Of a stretch of 64,000 nucleotides of DNA, positions 42,910 through 51,617 are shown piece by piece. Both the position numbers and the translations under genes were made by a program. The stretch comes from Tsuneonella rigui (lineage in GTDB: Bacteria > Pseudomonadota > Alphaproteobacteria > Sphingomonadales > Sphingomonadaceae), in contig NZ_RSEL01000028.1 of the NCBI RefSeq assembly GCF_003958625.1, positions 1 to 64,000 on the forward strand. The letters run 5' to 3'. A model generated the notes under the pieces. The model ran no database searches. It saw nothing but the letters and a program-made list of their open reading frames with translations, and had not been told where the DNA came from. The stretch's first letter is position 1. Every line of letters starts with the position of its first letter.

Positions 42910-44817
42910 ATGACGAAACGCCCTCCGATCGCCCGCAGTCTCATGCTGGCGCCGCTCGCTCTTGCTCTACTCGCTCCGGGCGTTGCCGCTCAGACGGCCC
43001 CATCGTCCGACACGATGCTGAACGAGCAGGTGAAGGACTACGACTGGGTTCGTCCCCAGGCCGACTTCGTGCGCAAGGTGGTGATGATCCCGACGCGCGA
43101 CGGCACCAAGCTCTACACCGTCATCGTCCATCGCAAGGGCGTTACGGATGCGCCGATCCTGTTGAGCCGCACGCCGTATGACGCGGCCAAAGCGACGAGC
43201 CGCAGCCGCAGTCAAAAGATCGAAGAGATACTGCCCATCGCCGACGCCGAGTTCGTCAACGACGGATATATCCGCGTCTATCAAGACGTGCGCGGCCTCC
43301 ATGGATCGGAGGGCGACTACGTGATGACCCGGCCACTGCGCGGGCCCCTCAATGCAACCGAGGTCGATCACGCCACCGACGCCTACGACACGATCGACTG
43401 GCTCGTGAAGAACGTGAAGGAGAGCAACGGCAAAGTCGGCATCACCGGTTCGTCGTACCTCGGCTTCACCTCGCTGATGGCCCTGGTCGATCCTCATCCC
43501 GCACTGAAGGCCGCCGTGCCGCAGAGCCCGATGGTCGACGGGTGGATGGGCGACGACTGGTTCCACAACGGCGCGTTCCGCACCTTCGGGTTCGATTACG
43601 ACCTCGGCCAGACGGTGAAGAACGGCGGCGGCAGCGTGCCCAAGGGCAACGGCGACGAATACACCGCGTATCTCGAGGCGGGATCGGCGATGGACTACGC
43701 GGCGGCTTATGGACTGCTGGACCTTCCGGTCGTGCGCAAGGTGCTCGAGCACCCCAGTTACGACGCCTGGTGGCAGAGCCAGGCGCTCGACAAGCTTCTG
43801 GCAGAACGCAAGCTCACCGTGCCGACCATGCTGGTGGTCGGCCAATGGGACCAGGAAGACAGCTACGGCGCGCCGGCGGTCTATCGAGCGCTGGAAAAGC
43901 AGGATGCCGCCAACGACATGCTTAGCCTGGTCATCGGCCCCTGGCGCCATTCCCAGGTGAACTACGAAGCGCGAGAGCTCGGACCGCTCAAGTGGGAAGG
44001 CGACACCGGTCTTCAATTCCGCACGCGCTGGATGAAGCCGTTCCTCGATTGTCACCTCAAGACCAACGCGCCCGCGTGCGACACCCCGCCTGTGCTGACC
44101 TACGCCACCGGCGACCAGCGGTGGGAAGTGTCGCGCGAATGGCCGGCGGGCACCCTCACCCCGCTGTACCTCGACAAGGGGTTCGGCCTGTCGTGGGCCA
44201 AGCCGGCCGCGGGCAGCGACAGCTACGTGTCCGACCCGGCCAAGCCGGTGCCTTTCCTGCCGCGCCCGATCCACATGCAGGGCGACGAATGGCGCACGTG
44301 GCTGGTGCAGGACCAGCGCTTCGTCGACGGCCGTACCGACGTGCTGAGCTATTCAACCGGTGTGCTCGACAAGCCGGTGCACATCATGGGCGCGCCAAAG
44401 GTGGACCTCCGAGCCGCCACCAGCGGCCGCGACAGCGACTTCGTGGTCAAGCTGATCGACGTCTATCCCGAAGAGAACACGGCCGATCCGAAGATGGCCG
44501 GTTACCAGCTCGGCATCGGCATCGAGATCTTCCGCGGGCGCTACGTCAACGGCTTCTCGACCCCGGCCCCGCTCGAACCGGGCAAGACCTATGCCTTCCA
44601 ATGGTCGTTGCCCAACGTCGATCACGTGTTCCTTCCGGGTCACAAGATCATGATCCAGGTGCAGTCGAGCCTGTTCCCGCTCTACGACCGCAACCCGCAG
44701 ACCTGGGTGCCGTCGATCATGTCGGCCAAGCCGGCCGATTATGCGAATGCGACCGAAACCATCCGCCGGGGCGGAGACGCGCCGAGCGCCGTGTGGCTGC
44801 CGATCGCCCAGGATTGA
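42910..44817 (+). CDS. CocE/NonD family hydrolase, alpha-amino acid ester hydrolase type
   Basis: A 635-residue secreted serine hydrolase. Signal peptide ends GVAAQ. The X-Pro-peptidase-like alpha/beta domain has nucleophile Ser182 in GSSYLG, an Asp in GQWDQEDSYGA and a His in GPWRHSQ, followed by a jelly-roll C-terminal domain. The PSPMVDGWMGDDWFHNGAFR-type region and WDxED are typical of alpha-amino acid ester hydrolases, which act on beta-lactam-like amino-acid esters; dipeptide or other ester substrates are possible. It lies 112 bases upstream of the BlaI/BlaR1-type operon, same strand. Confidence 0.9.
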   Translation: MTKRPPIARSLMLAPLALALLAPGVAAQTAPSSDTMLNEQVKDYDWVRPQADFVRKVVMIPTRDGTKLYTVIVHRKGVTDAPILLSRTPYDAAKATSRSRSQKIEEILPIADAEFVNDGYIRVYQDVRGLHGSEGDYVMTRPLRGPLNATEVDHATDAYDTIDWLVKNVKESNGKVGITGSSYLGFTSLMALVDPHPALKAAVPQSPMVDGWMGDDWFHNGAFRTFGFDYDLGQTVKNGGGSVPKGNGDEYTAYLEAGSAMDYAAAYGLLDLPVVRKVLEHPSYDAWWQSQALDKLLAERKLTVPTMLVVGQWDQEDSYGAPAVYRALEKQDAANDMLSLVIGPWRHSQVNYEARELGPLKWEGDTGLQFRTRWMKPFLDCHLKTNAPACDTPPVLTYATGDQRWEVSREWPAGTLTPLYLDKGFGLSWAKPAAGSDSYVSDPAKPVPFLPRPIHMQGDEWRTWLVQDQRFVDGRTDVLSYSTGVLDKPVHIMGAPKVDLRAATSGRDSDFVVKLIDVYPEENTADPKMAGYQLGIGIEIFRGRYVNGFSTPAPLEPGKTYAFQWSLPNVDHVFLPGHKIMIQVQSSLFPLYDRNPQTWVPSIMSAKPADYANATETIRRGGDAPSAVWLPIAQD

Positions 44818-44881
44818 TTAGCCGGGCGCCGCCTCGACCGAGGACTCGGCGCGCCCGCAGATTAGCGCTTGCATCGCTCAC

Positions 44882-44912
44882 GCTACAAATGTAGCACCGC
44901 TACAAATGTAGC
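44882..44912. promoter_or_regulatory. double BlaI-type operator
   Basis: Two identical 14-base palindromes GCTACAAATGTAGC at 44882-44895 and 44899-44912, 17 bases apart. Each contains TACA-N2-TGTA, the core bound by BlaI/MecI/CopY repressors. They lie 17 to 48 bases before the blaI-type start codon, so autorepression is expected. Confidence 0.9.
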
Positions 44913-44929
44913 ACTTGAGGTGATTCGCG

Positions 44930-45304
44930 ATGCTGTCCAACCTGCCCCCGCGCGAGCGTCAGATCGTCGACATCCTCTATGAACGCGGTGGCTCGACGGT
45001 CGGCGAGATCGGCGATGCCTTGGAAGACGAGGTGTCCGGCTCGGCGATCCGCGCGATGCTGCAGCGGCTCGAGAAGAAGGGCTTCGTCGAGCGCTCGCAG
45101 GGCGCGCACGGGTTCGTCTATGCGCCCAGCGTTTCGGAGAAAGCTGCCCGCAAGTCGGCGCTCGGCCAGGTGGTGCGGGTGTTCTTCAACGGCTCGCCCA
45201 CCAGTGCCGCCGCGGCCCTGCTCGGTATGCAGGACAATCTCGACAATGCCGAGCTCGACGAGCTCGAACAACTGATCGCCCGCGCGCGGCAGGGGAGGAA
45301 GTAA
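44930..45304 (+). CDS. BlaI/MecI/CopY family repressor
   Basis: A 124-residue winged-helix repressor: LPPRERQIVDILYERGGSTV, GEIGDALED, SAIRAMLQRLEKKGFVER and a C-terminal dimerisation helix. BlaI proteins are cleaved or released after activation of a BlaR1-type M56 protease, encoded immediately downstream (stop and start overlap in TAATG). The double operator just upstream supports self-regulation of this four-gene unit. Confidence 0.95.
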   Translation: MLSNLPPRERQIVDILYERGGSTVGEIGDALEDEVSGSAIRAMLQRLEKKGFVERSQGAHGFVYAPSVSEKAARKSALGQVVRVFFNGSPTSAAAALLGMQDNLDNAELDELEQLIARARQGRK

Positions 45305-47076
45305 TGGTGCTGACCGCTTCGCTGCTGACGAGCCTTGCGCTCAAGTCGCTCGTCCTCGCCGGGATCACGCTCGGCCTGCTGCGCCTCGCCAAGGGCCGCA
45401 GCCCCGCCGAACGCTCGCTGATCGCGCACTTCGGGCTGCTCGCGGTACTGCTGCTGCCCGCCGCCTCCATCCTCCTGCCCGAATGGGCGCCGCTGCCGCA
45501 GCAGATGTTCGCGGCGGAGGCGACCACGCTGGTCATGCCCCAAACCACGCTTGAGCCGGCCGCCGGTGTCCCTTCGGTGGCCGTGCCTGCGAGCGACGCC
45601 GTCGCCCCCGTGGCGGCGGCGCCGTTCGTCGCACCTTCGCCCGAGACGCTGGCGGTGTGGGTCTATGCCCTGCCGCTCGCGGTGATGTTCGGGATGATGC
45701 TGCTTGCGGTCATGCGCCTGTTCGCGATGCGCCGCCGGGCCGAGGTGCTGGTCGACGGCGCCTGGCTGTCTGCGCTGGCCGGTGCGCAGCGACGGATGGG
45801 GTTCAAGCACGGCACCGCGCTGCTGGTGAGCGAGGAACTGCGCTCACCGATCAGCTGGGGCGTGCTCCGCCCGACTATCCTGCTCGATCCGCGCGCGGTG
45901 TCTGCGGTCGGCGACGCGGAAGCGATCATCGCCCACGAGCTGGCGCACGTCGCCCGACTCGACTGGGCCAAGCTGCTGATCGCCCGCCTCGCCTGCGCGC
46001 TGTTCTGGTTCAATCCGCTGGTGTGGATGCTGGCGCGCGAGAGCCACCAGCTGCGCGAAGAAGCCGCCGACGACACCGTGCTGCTGGCCGACATCGCCGG
46101 GTCCGATTACGCGACGCTGCTGGTCAACGCCGCTCGGCACGACAACAGCGGCACCTTGATCGCCGCGCACGGGGTGGCACCGGCGAAGAACTCGCTCCGC
46201 CGCCGGGTGGTCCGCGTGCTCGACGCCAACGTCCGGCGCGGGCCGGTCCGCACCGGCTGGGGCGCGCTGAGCTTGGTTGCGGTGCTGGCGATCGCCGCGC
46301 CGCTCGCCGCCTTCACCACCATTGCCACCCGCGCGGTCGACGACGCCAAGACGCCTTCGATCGGCGAGCGGCATGTTGGCGTCGGGGGCAAGGGCGCGGC
46401 GCCCCAGCACCTCGCGGGTAAGCCGCTGACCACCGATGACCTGATCGCGATGAAGGCGGTCGGCGTGACCCCGGCCGAGCTCGCCCAGTCGCGCGACAGC
46501 CATGGCTACATCGATCCCGATAGCGCGGTCGCGATCAAGGCTACCGGCGTGACCCCCGAATACGTCGCCGAGATGCGCGGCGTGTTCGGCAACAGCGTGA
46601 CCGCCGACGACCTGATCGGAGTGCGCGCGGTGGGGGTCGATGCGAGCTACGCAAGGGCGATGCGCGGCCTCGACCGGCGCGCCGACCTCGATGAGGTGAT
46701 CGGCGCCCGAGCCGTCGGCGTCACGCCCGCCTATGCACAAGAGATGCGGGCCTACTTCCCGCATGTCACGCTCGATGATCTCACCAGCATGCGCGCAACC
46801 GGGGTGACCGGCAGCGACATACGCACGATGCGTTCGTCGGGCATGAACGTGAGCGAGCCCGATGATGTGGTCGCGGTGCAGGCTGTGCTGGGCCGGCGCG
46901 GTCCGCCGCCGAGCGTTACCCGCGGGCCCGGCACCATCCGCGCGGTGCGGGACGGCGCCACGGCGATCATCGGACCGGACGGCGTCTACGCCAGCCGCCG
47001 CAACCCCGATGGGACAGTGAGCACCGCGATCACCAGGAATCCGCCGCCACCCGACGACGATCCCGACGACGAATAG
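45304..47076 (+). CDS. BlaR1-like M56 metallopeptidase with GVTPEY repeats
   Basis: A 590-residue membrane protein. Hydrophobic segments lie around 5-27, 38-60 and 113-140; the M56 zinc site is H211-E-x2-H215 (IIAHELAHVARLD), with FWFNPLVWM and REEAADD following, then a further segment near 320-340. In true BlaR1 a penicillin-binding sensor domain would follow. Here residues about 375-540 instead hold five or so repeats of roughly 35 residues (DDLIAMKAVGVTPEY-like), then a Pro/Asp-rich tail. It probably senses an extracytoplasmic signal and inactivates the BlaI-type repressor. Confidence 0.92.
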   Translation: MVLTASLLTSLALKSLVLAGITLGLLRLAKGRSPAERSLIAHFGLLAVLLLPAASILLPEWAPLPQQMFAAEATTLVMPQTTLEPAAGVPSVAVPASDAVAPVAAAPFVAPSPETLAVWVYALPLAVMFGMMLLAVMRLFAMRRRAEVLVDGAWLSALAGAQRRMGFKHGTALLVSEELRSPISWGVLRPTILLDPRAVSAVGDAEAIIAHELAHVARLDWAKLLIARLACALFWFNPLVWMLARESHQLREEAADDTVLLADIAGSDYATLLVNAARHDNSGTLIAAHGVAPAKNSLRRRVVRVLDANVRRGPVRTGWGALSLVAVLAIAAPLAAFTTIATRAVDDAKTPSIGERHVGVGGKGAAPQHLAGKPLTTDDLIAMKAVGVTPAELAQSRDSHGYIDPDSAVAIKATGVTPEYVAEMRGVFGNSVTADDLIGVRAVGVDASYARAMRGLDRRADLDEVIGARAVGVTPAYAQEMRAYFPHVTLDDLTSMRATGVTGSDIRTMRSSGMNVSEPDDVVAVQAVLGRRGPPPSVTRGPGTIRAVRDGATAIIGPDGVYASRRNPDGTVSTAITRNPPPPDDDPDDE

Positions 47077-47179
47077 CCGCCGCCTGATCTGACATCCCGC
47101 TGAGTAACCGAGAAAACGCCGCCCGCCGGCGAGCCCTGACGCTCGCCCTGCGCCGGCCCGAAGAGGAGAGGAGCTTCCC

Positions 47180-47914
47180 ATGAAGACCGTGACCCAGATC
47201 GCCGCGCTGACCACCGCGCTGCTGCTCGGCTCAGCCACCTTGGCGGGCCCCGCCACGACCGCCCGCGCCGGCGACATGCCCGAGATCACTTGGTCTGTTT
47301 CACCCGCCAACGACGATCGTGGCGCGCCGACGATCGAGTTTCGCCACGACACCAGCAACACCTCATTCTCGCTCGACAATGAGGCGGATCTCAATGCAAT
47401 CCGCGCCGCGTTGGGTTCGCAGGGGTCGGTCGCCTTCACGCTCGACCGCGAACCGGGCATACTGACCTGTCTCGGTTCGAACGAAGACGCGTATGAAGGC
47501 CGCGGGTCCTGCACCTTCGCCGCCGACAAGGCATTCGAGGCGGAGCTGCGCGCCCGCAACCTCGCGCCCGACGGGGACGGTGAGTTGCTGGCGATGACAT
47601 TGCTGGGCGCCAACCGCGCCCTGATCGACGGCCTGACCCGCGAAGGCGTGGCGCCGGAATCCTCCGACGATGTGATCGCCGCAGCGGCGCTCGAAGTGAC
47701 CCCGGAATACGTCGCCAGCCTCAAGGTCGCGGGTCTTACGCTCGATAAGCTCGACGACGCGATCGCCTGCCGCGCGCTGGAGGTCGATGCCGACTATCTG
47801 CGCGCGCTGGCGGACGCCGGCTACCACCCCAAGGCGGACGACGTCGTCGCGATGAAGGCTGTCGGCGTGACCCCCGAATACGCCCGGCGCATGAACGCCG
47901 CGGCGCAGAACTGA
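47180..47914 (+). CDS. secreted protein with GVTPEY-type repeats
   Basis: A 244-residue protein with a signal peptide ending TTARAGD. The first part (ITWSVSPANDDR ... SFSLDN) is not recognised; it has two Cys (LTCLGS, GSCTFAA). The C-terminal half carries three repeat units (DDVIAAAALEVTPEYVASLK, LDDAIACRALEVDADYLRAL, DDVVAMKAVGVTPEYARRM) matching those in the preceding M56 sensor. A physical interaction between the two proteins through these repeats is a reasonable inference. A strong AGGAG site precedes the ATG. Confidence 0.8.
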   Translation: MKTVTQIAALTTALLLGSATLAGPATTARAGDMPEITWSVSPANDDRGAPTIEFRHDTSNTSFSLDNEADLNAIRAALGSQGSVAFTLDREPGILTCLGSNEDAYEGRGSCTFAADKAFEAELRARNLAPDGDGELLAMTLLGANRALIDGLTREGVAPESSDDVIAAAALEVTPEYVASLKVAGLTLDKLDDAIACRALEVDADYLRALADAGYHPKADDVVAMKAVGVTPEYARRMNAAAQN

Positions 47915-47924
47915 GGCAGGACGC

Positions 47925-50003
47925 ATGAAACTGCTTTCAGGGGTCGCAACCCTCGCGCTGGTGGCGGGCACGCCCGCGCTGGCGCAAACCGCTCCCGAGA
48001 CTGGCGACGCACCCGCGCCGACCGCGCAGCCGGCGCCGCGCTCGGGCCAGGTCTACACCAAGGCCGATTTCGTCCGCTACGCGCCGAAGAACGCGTACGA
48101 TATGCTGAGCCAGGTGCCGGGCTTCACCATTCGCGACAGCGAGCAGCTGCGCGGACTGGGGCAGGCGACCGGCAACGTACTGTTCAACGGCCAGCGCCCG
48201 TCATCGAAGTCCGACGACCTCGGCACCCTGCTCAGCCGCATTCCGGCAGACAATGTCGAGCGGATCGAGATCCTCGACGGCGCCACGCTCGATATCCCGG
48301 GATTGTCGGGCCAGGTCGCGAACATCGTGTTCCGGGCGGACAACTTCTCCGGCCAGTTCTCGTGGAAGCCGCAGTTCCGCGCGCACTACACCGATCCGCT
48401 GCTGACTCGCGGCGACGTGTCGGTCAGCGGCCGCACCGGTGCGATCGAGTACGAGATCGGCCTCAACAACGACAACTCCGCGCGCAGCGGCGCGGGCGGC
48501 GAGACACTCATTACCAACGGTGCCGGGGCATTGGTCGAGCGCCGCTACGACGTGTGGGACACCCACTACGACACCCCAAAGCTGTCGGGTAAGGTGACCT
48601 GGGACGGCCCCGGGTCGAGCGTCGGCCACGCCAACGCGCACTACCAGCTGATCCACGATCATTACCTCGAGAAAGGCGAGCGCACCTCGCCCGGCCTGCC
48701 CGAGCGCTTCCGCGTGTTCCGGCAGCAGAGCGACAGCTGGAACTACGAACTGGGCGGCGACTACGAGTTTGCCCTCGGCCCTGGACGCCTGAAGGCGATC
48801 GGCCTGAGGCGCCTGAGCCACGAACCGTACTTCGAGCAGTCGCGCGTTTCCTTCGCCGACGGCTCAACCGACATCGGCGACCGCTTCACCCAGACCGGCG
48901 ACTTGGGCGAAACCATCGCGCGCGGCGAGTACACTTGGAAGATGCTGGGCGGCGACTGGCAGCTCTCGGGCGAGGCGGCATTCAACACGCTCGACAACGT
49001 CGCGGGGCTGTTCACGCTCGACCCGTCTGGCGAGTTTGTTGAAATCCCCTTCCCCGAGGGGACCGGCGGAGTTTCCGAAGATCGCTACGAGGGACTGCTC
49101 AGCTTCGGTCACAAGATCACCGACACGCTGTCGTTCCAGATCGTCGGTGGGGCCGAGCATTCGACCATCTCGCAGACCGGCGCGAATGGCCTGACGCGCA
49201 GCTTCTTCCGCCCCAAGGGCACGCTCTCGTTCGCGTGGACCCCCAGCCCCGATTTCGACGCCTCGCTCAAGATTCGCCGTCGGGTGCTGCAACTGTCGTT
49301 CTACGACTTCCTGGCGCGCGCCTTTCTTAACGACGGCAATGCCAACGCCGGCAACAACGACCTGCGCCCGCAGCAGGACTGGAGCTACGAGGCGGAGATC
49401 AACAAGAAGTGGGGCCCGTGGGGGTCCAGCAAACTGCGGTTGATCTATCGCGACGTGGAGGACTTCGTCGACGTCATCCCGGTCGCGGGCGGGGAGTCGG
49501 TCGGCAATATTCCCAAATCGTGGGCCGCCGCGGTGGTGCTCACCAACACCATCAACCTTGATCCTGCGGGCATCAAGGGCATGAAGATCGACACCGATTT
49601 CGTGTACCAGAAGTCCTCCCTGCGCGACCCGTTCACTGGCGAGACCCGCCAGTGGAGCGGCTTCACCGACACCCAGGCGAGCATCGCGCTGCGGCACGAT
49701 ATCCCGGAGAGCAACTGGGCCTGGGGCGCGGAGGCGAACTATTCGCACAACCAGCCCAACTACCGCAGCAACTCGGTCGATCACGTATGGGAGGGGCCCG
49801 TGTTCGCGTCGGCCTTCGTCGAGAACAAGGACGTGTTCGGGCTGACCGTGCGTGCCCAGATCGGCAACGTCCTCAACGCCCGCTCGCGGCGTGAACGGGT
49901 GACCTATGCCGGACTGCGCGGCGCAACCCCGATCCAAACGATCGAGAGCCGCGATCGCCTGATCGGGCCGGTGTTCTCGTTCTCCGTGCGCGGCACCTTC
50001 TAG
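47925..50003 (+). CDS. TonB-dependent receptor family outer-membrane protein
   Basis: A 692-residue protein with signal peptide ending TPALAQ, a plug-like domain (YDMLSQVPGFTIRD, NVLFNGQRPSSKSDDL, NVERIEILDGATLDIPGLSG) and a long beta-barrel ending FSFSVRGTF. No clear TonB box is seen. It begins ten bases after the repeat protein, making it the last gene of the BlaI-regulated unit. Ligand unknown. Confidence 0.9.
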   Translation: MKLLSGVATLALVAGTPALAQTAPETGDAPAPTAQPAPRSGQVYTKADFVRYAPKNAYDMLSQVPGFTIRDSEQLRGLGQATGNVLFNGQRPSSKSDDLGTLLSRIPADNVERIEILDGATLDIPGLSGQVANIVFRADNFSGQFSWKPQFRAHYTDPLLTRGDVSVSGRTGAIEYEIGLNNDNSARSGAGGETLITNGAGALVERRYDVWDTHYDTPKLSGKVTWDGPGSSVGHANAHYQLIHDHYLEKGERTSPGLPERFRVFRQQSDSWNYELGGDYEFALGPGRLKAIGLRRLSHEPYFEQSRVSFADGSTDIGDRFTQTGDLGETIARGEYTWKMLGGDWQLSGEAAFNTLDNVAGLFTLDPSGEFVEIPFPEGTGGVSEDRYEGLLSFGHKITDTLSFQIVGGAEHSTISQTGANGLTRSFFRPKGTLSFAWTPSPDFDASLKIRRRVLQLSFYDFLARAFLNDGNANAGNNDLRPQQDWSYEAEINKKWGPWGSSKLRLIYRDVEDFVDVIPVAGGESVGNIPKSWAAAVVLTNTINLDPAGIKGMKIDTDFVYQKSSLRDPFTGETRQWSGFTDTQASIALRHDIPESNWAWGAEANYSHNQPNYRSNSVDHVWEGPVFASAFVENKDVFGLTVRAQIGNVLNARSRRERVTYAGLRGATPIQTIESRDRLIGPVFSFSVRGTF

Positions 50004-50220
50004 CCGGAGTGGAACCCTCATCCTTGGCTACCGTTCACCCCGCCTGTTGAACGGATCGCCGAGATTTGCCTGCAATATTCGTTAGCTAACCTCGCCAAGG
50101 TATTGCGCTTGAGCGCCCGAGCGGATGATGCGCTGTTGCCCCTCGCCCCCGAGGACAGCGTATCATTTGTTATACCGCTCTTAACCAAACCAACACCCTC
50201 GCGAGGCTAGAGCCAGGCGC

Positions 50221-50604
50221 ATGACAGCTTCACCCGTCGTTTTGATCGCCGATGACGAGCCCCTCCTCACCGAACTGCTCGAGTTTCGCCTTGGCGCGCG
50301 CGGCTACCAGACCGTGGTCGCGCACGACGGGCGCGAGGCGCTGGCCAAGCTCGACGAGGCCGAGCCGCAGGCGGTGGTGCTCGACATGATGATGCCGGTG
50401 CACGATGGCTTCGAGGTGCTCCGCCGCATGCGCGCGAGCGCCAAGTACGCCGAAACGCCGGTTATCATGCTCACCGCGCGGCGGGGCGAGGCCGATGTCG
50501 TCGGCGCGCTCGAGCTCGGGGCGGACGATTACCTCGTGAAGCCGTTCCTCCCGGAGGAACTGATGATCCGCCTCGGACGACTGCTGGCGGGCAAGAAGGT
50601 ATGA
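50221..50604 (+). CDS. single-domain response regulator
   Basis: A 127-residue CheY-like receiver with no output domain: acidic pair DDE (11-13), phospho-acceptor Asp55 in VLDMMMP, Thr85 in MLTA and Lys107 in LVKPF. First gene of an operon in which every downstream gene overlaps its neighbour (ATGA with the YaiO-type gene). It may be the phosphorylation target of the facing HPt/kinase operon and control the secretion apparatus by protein contact. Confidence 0.95.
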   Translation: MTASPVVLIADDEPLLTELLEFRLGARGYQTVVAHDGREALAKLDEAEPQAVVLDMMMPVHDGFEVLRRMRASAKYAETPVIMLTARRGEADVVGALELGADDYLVKPFLPEELMIRLGRLLAGKKV

Positions 50605-51617
50605 GGTTCATCGCGCTTGGCTGCGGGCTTGCCGTGGCGCTGGCAGCAGTGCCGGTCGCAGCGCAGGCGCCCGGAGGCTACGACGCCGCGGTCGCCGCGA
50701 GGCAGGCCGGACGGCCAGCCGAGGCCAAGCGGTTGCTCGAAAGCTGGCTGGCCGCGCGTCCCGGCGACGCCGACGCTCAATTGCAGCTCGCCTATGCCGA
50801 GCTCGCGCTTGGCCATCTCGACGCCGCGCAGGCGGGGTTCGAGGCGGTCCTGCGGCAAGCGCCTGATTATGCCGACGCACGCGAAGGATTGGCGGCGGTA
50901 GCCGCGCGCCGGGGGGCGCCGCACGACTCCCATCGTGGAATCTTCTCGCTGGAGGGTGCGCTCAGCGACCTGACCGGCGGCGCGCGCGACTGGACCGAAG
51001 TCGCGGCGGATCTGCAGGTTCCGGCAGGCCAACGAACGACCCTCGGCGCTCGCGCGGCGTATTACCATCGCTTCGGCCTCGACGATGTCGAGCTGGTCGG
51101 CCGCGTGAGCCTTCACCCGTCCGACAACATCTGGCTGCGCGCGCATCTAGGCGGCACGCCCAACGCCGATTTCCGCCCCGAGATCGAGGTCGGCGGTGGA
51201 ATCGACGTGCGGCTGTCGCAGGGCAACGCGACCGTGCTGACGCTCGACGGCGCCTATCAGCGCTTCCCGTTGCAGGATGTCGTCACGATCAACCCGGGCG
51301 TCGTGCAGTACCTCGCTGGCGGGAAAGGCTGGATCACGCTGCGCGGGATCGGCACCGTGGCGGACGACGGGCCGCTGGAAGTGGGCGGCCTGCTGCGTGG
51401 CGATTATGTGCCGGCCGCCGGCTGGCGCGTGTTCGGCGGCGTCTCGAACGGTCCCGACACCGATCTGGGGGTGGTCACCCGCGTCACCGGGCTGTTCGGC
51501 GGGGTCGAAGCCCCGCTCGGCAATCGCTTCGGCGTGACCGGCTCGCTCTCCCGCGAGTGGCGCGATGGCGGGTTCGACCGCACCGAATTCCGGCTGGGTG
51601 TGAAGGCGCACTTTTGA
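50601..51617 (+). CDS. YaiO-type outer-membrane beta-barrel with N-terminal TPR
   Basis: A 338-residue protein. Signal peptide ends PVAAQAP. Residues about 30-105 form two or so TPR-like helices (AEAKRLLESWLAARPGDADA, AQAGFEAVLRQAPDYADA), then a YaiO-like barrel ending RLGVKAHF. TPR-plus-barrel proteins form periplasmic/outer-membrane export channels in systems such as Pga. Overlaps both neighbours. Confidence 0.85.
   Translation: MRFIALGCGLAVALAAVPVAAQAPGGYDAAVAARQAGRPAEAKRLLESWLAARPGDADAQLQLAYAELALGHLDAAQAGFEAVLRQAPDYADAREGLAAVAARRGAPHDSHRGIFSLEGALSDLTGGARDWTEVAADLQVPAGQRTTLGARAAYYHRFGLDDVELVGRVSLHPSDNIWLRAHLGGTPNADFRPEIEVGGGIDVRLSQGNATVLTLDGAYQRFPLQDVVTINPGVVQYLAGGKGWITLRGIGTVADDGPLEVGGLLRGDYVPAAGWRVFGGVSNGPDTDLGVVTRVTGLFGGVEAPLGNRFGVTGSLSREWRDGGFDRTEFRLGVKAHF

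Noticed and set aside
42967-44274. Leftward 435-codon frame opposite the ester hydrolase
   Set aside because: Shadow frame: the opposite strand has a signal peptide, catalytic triad motifs and full family length.
45304-47076. True BlaR1 beta-lactam sensor
   Set aside because: No penicillin-binding SxxK/KTG motifs follow the protease domain; the C-terminus is repeat sequence instead.
45844-47724. Leftward open frame of 626 codons across the M56 gene and its neighbour
   Set aside because: It runs antisense through two genes and their gap, with no ribosome-binding site or recognisable domain.
48864-50021. Leftward 385-codon frame opposite the TonB receptor
   Set aside because: Antisense to a convincing receptor; composition is a shadow pattern.
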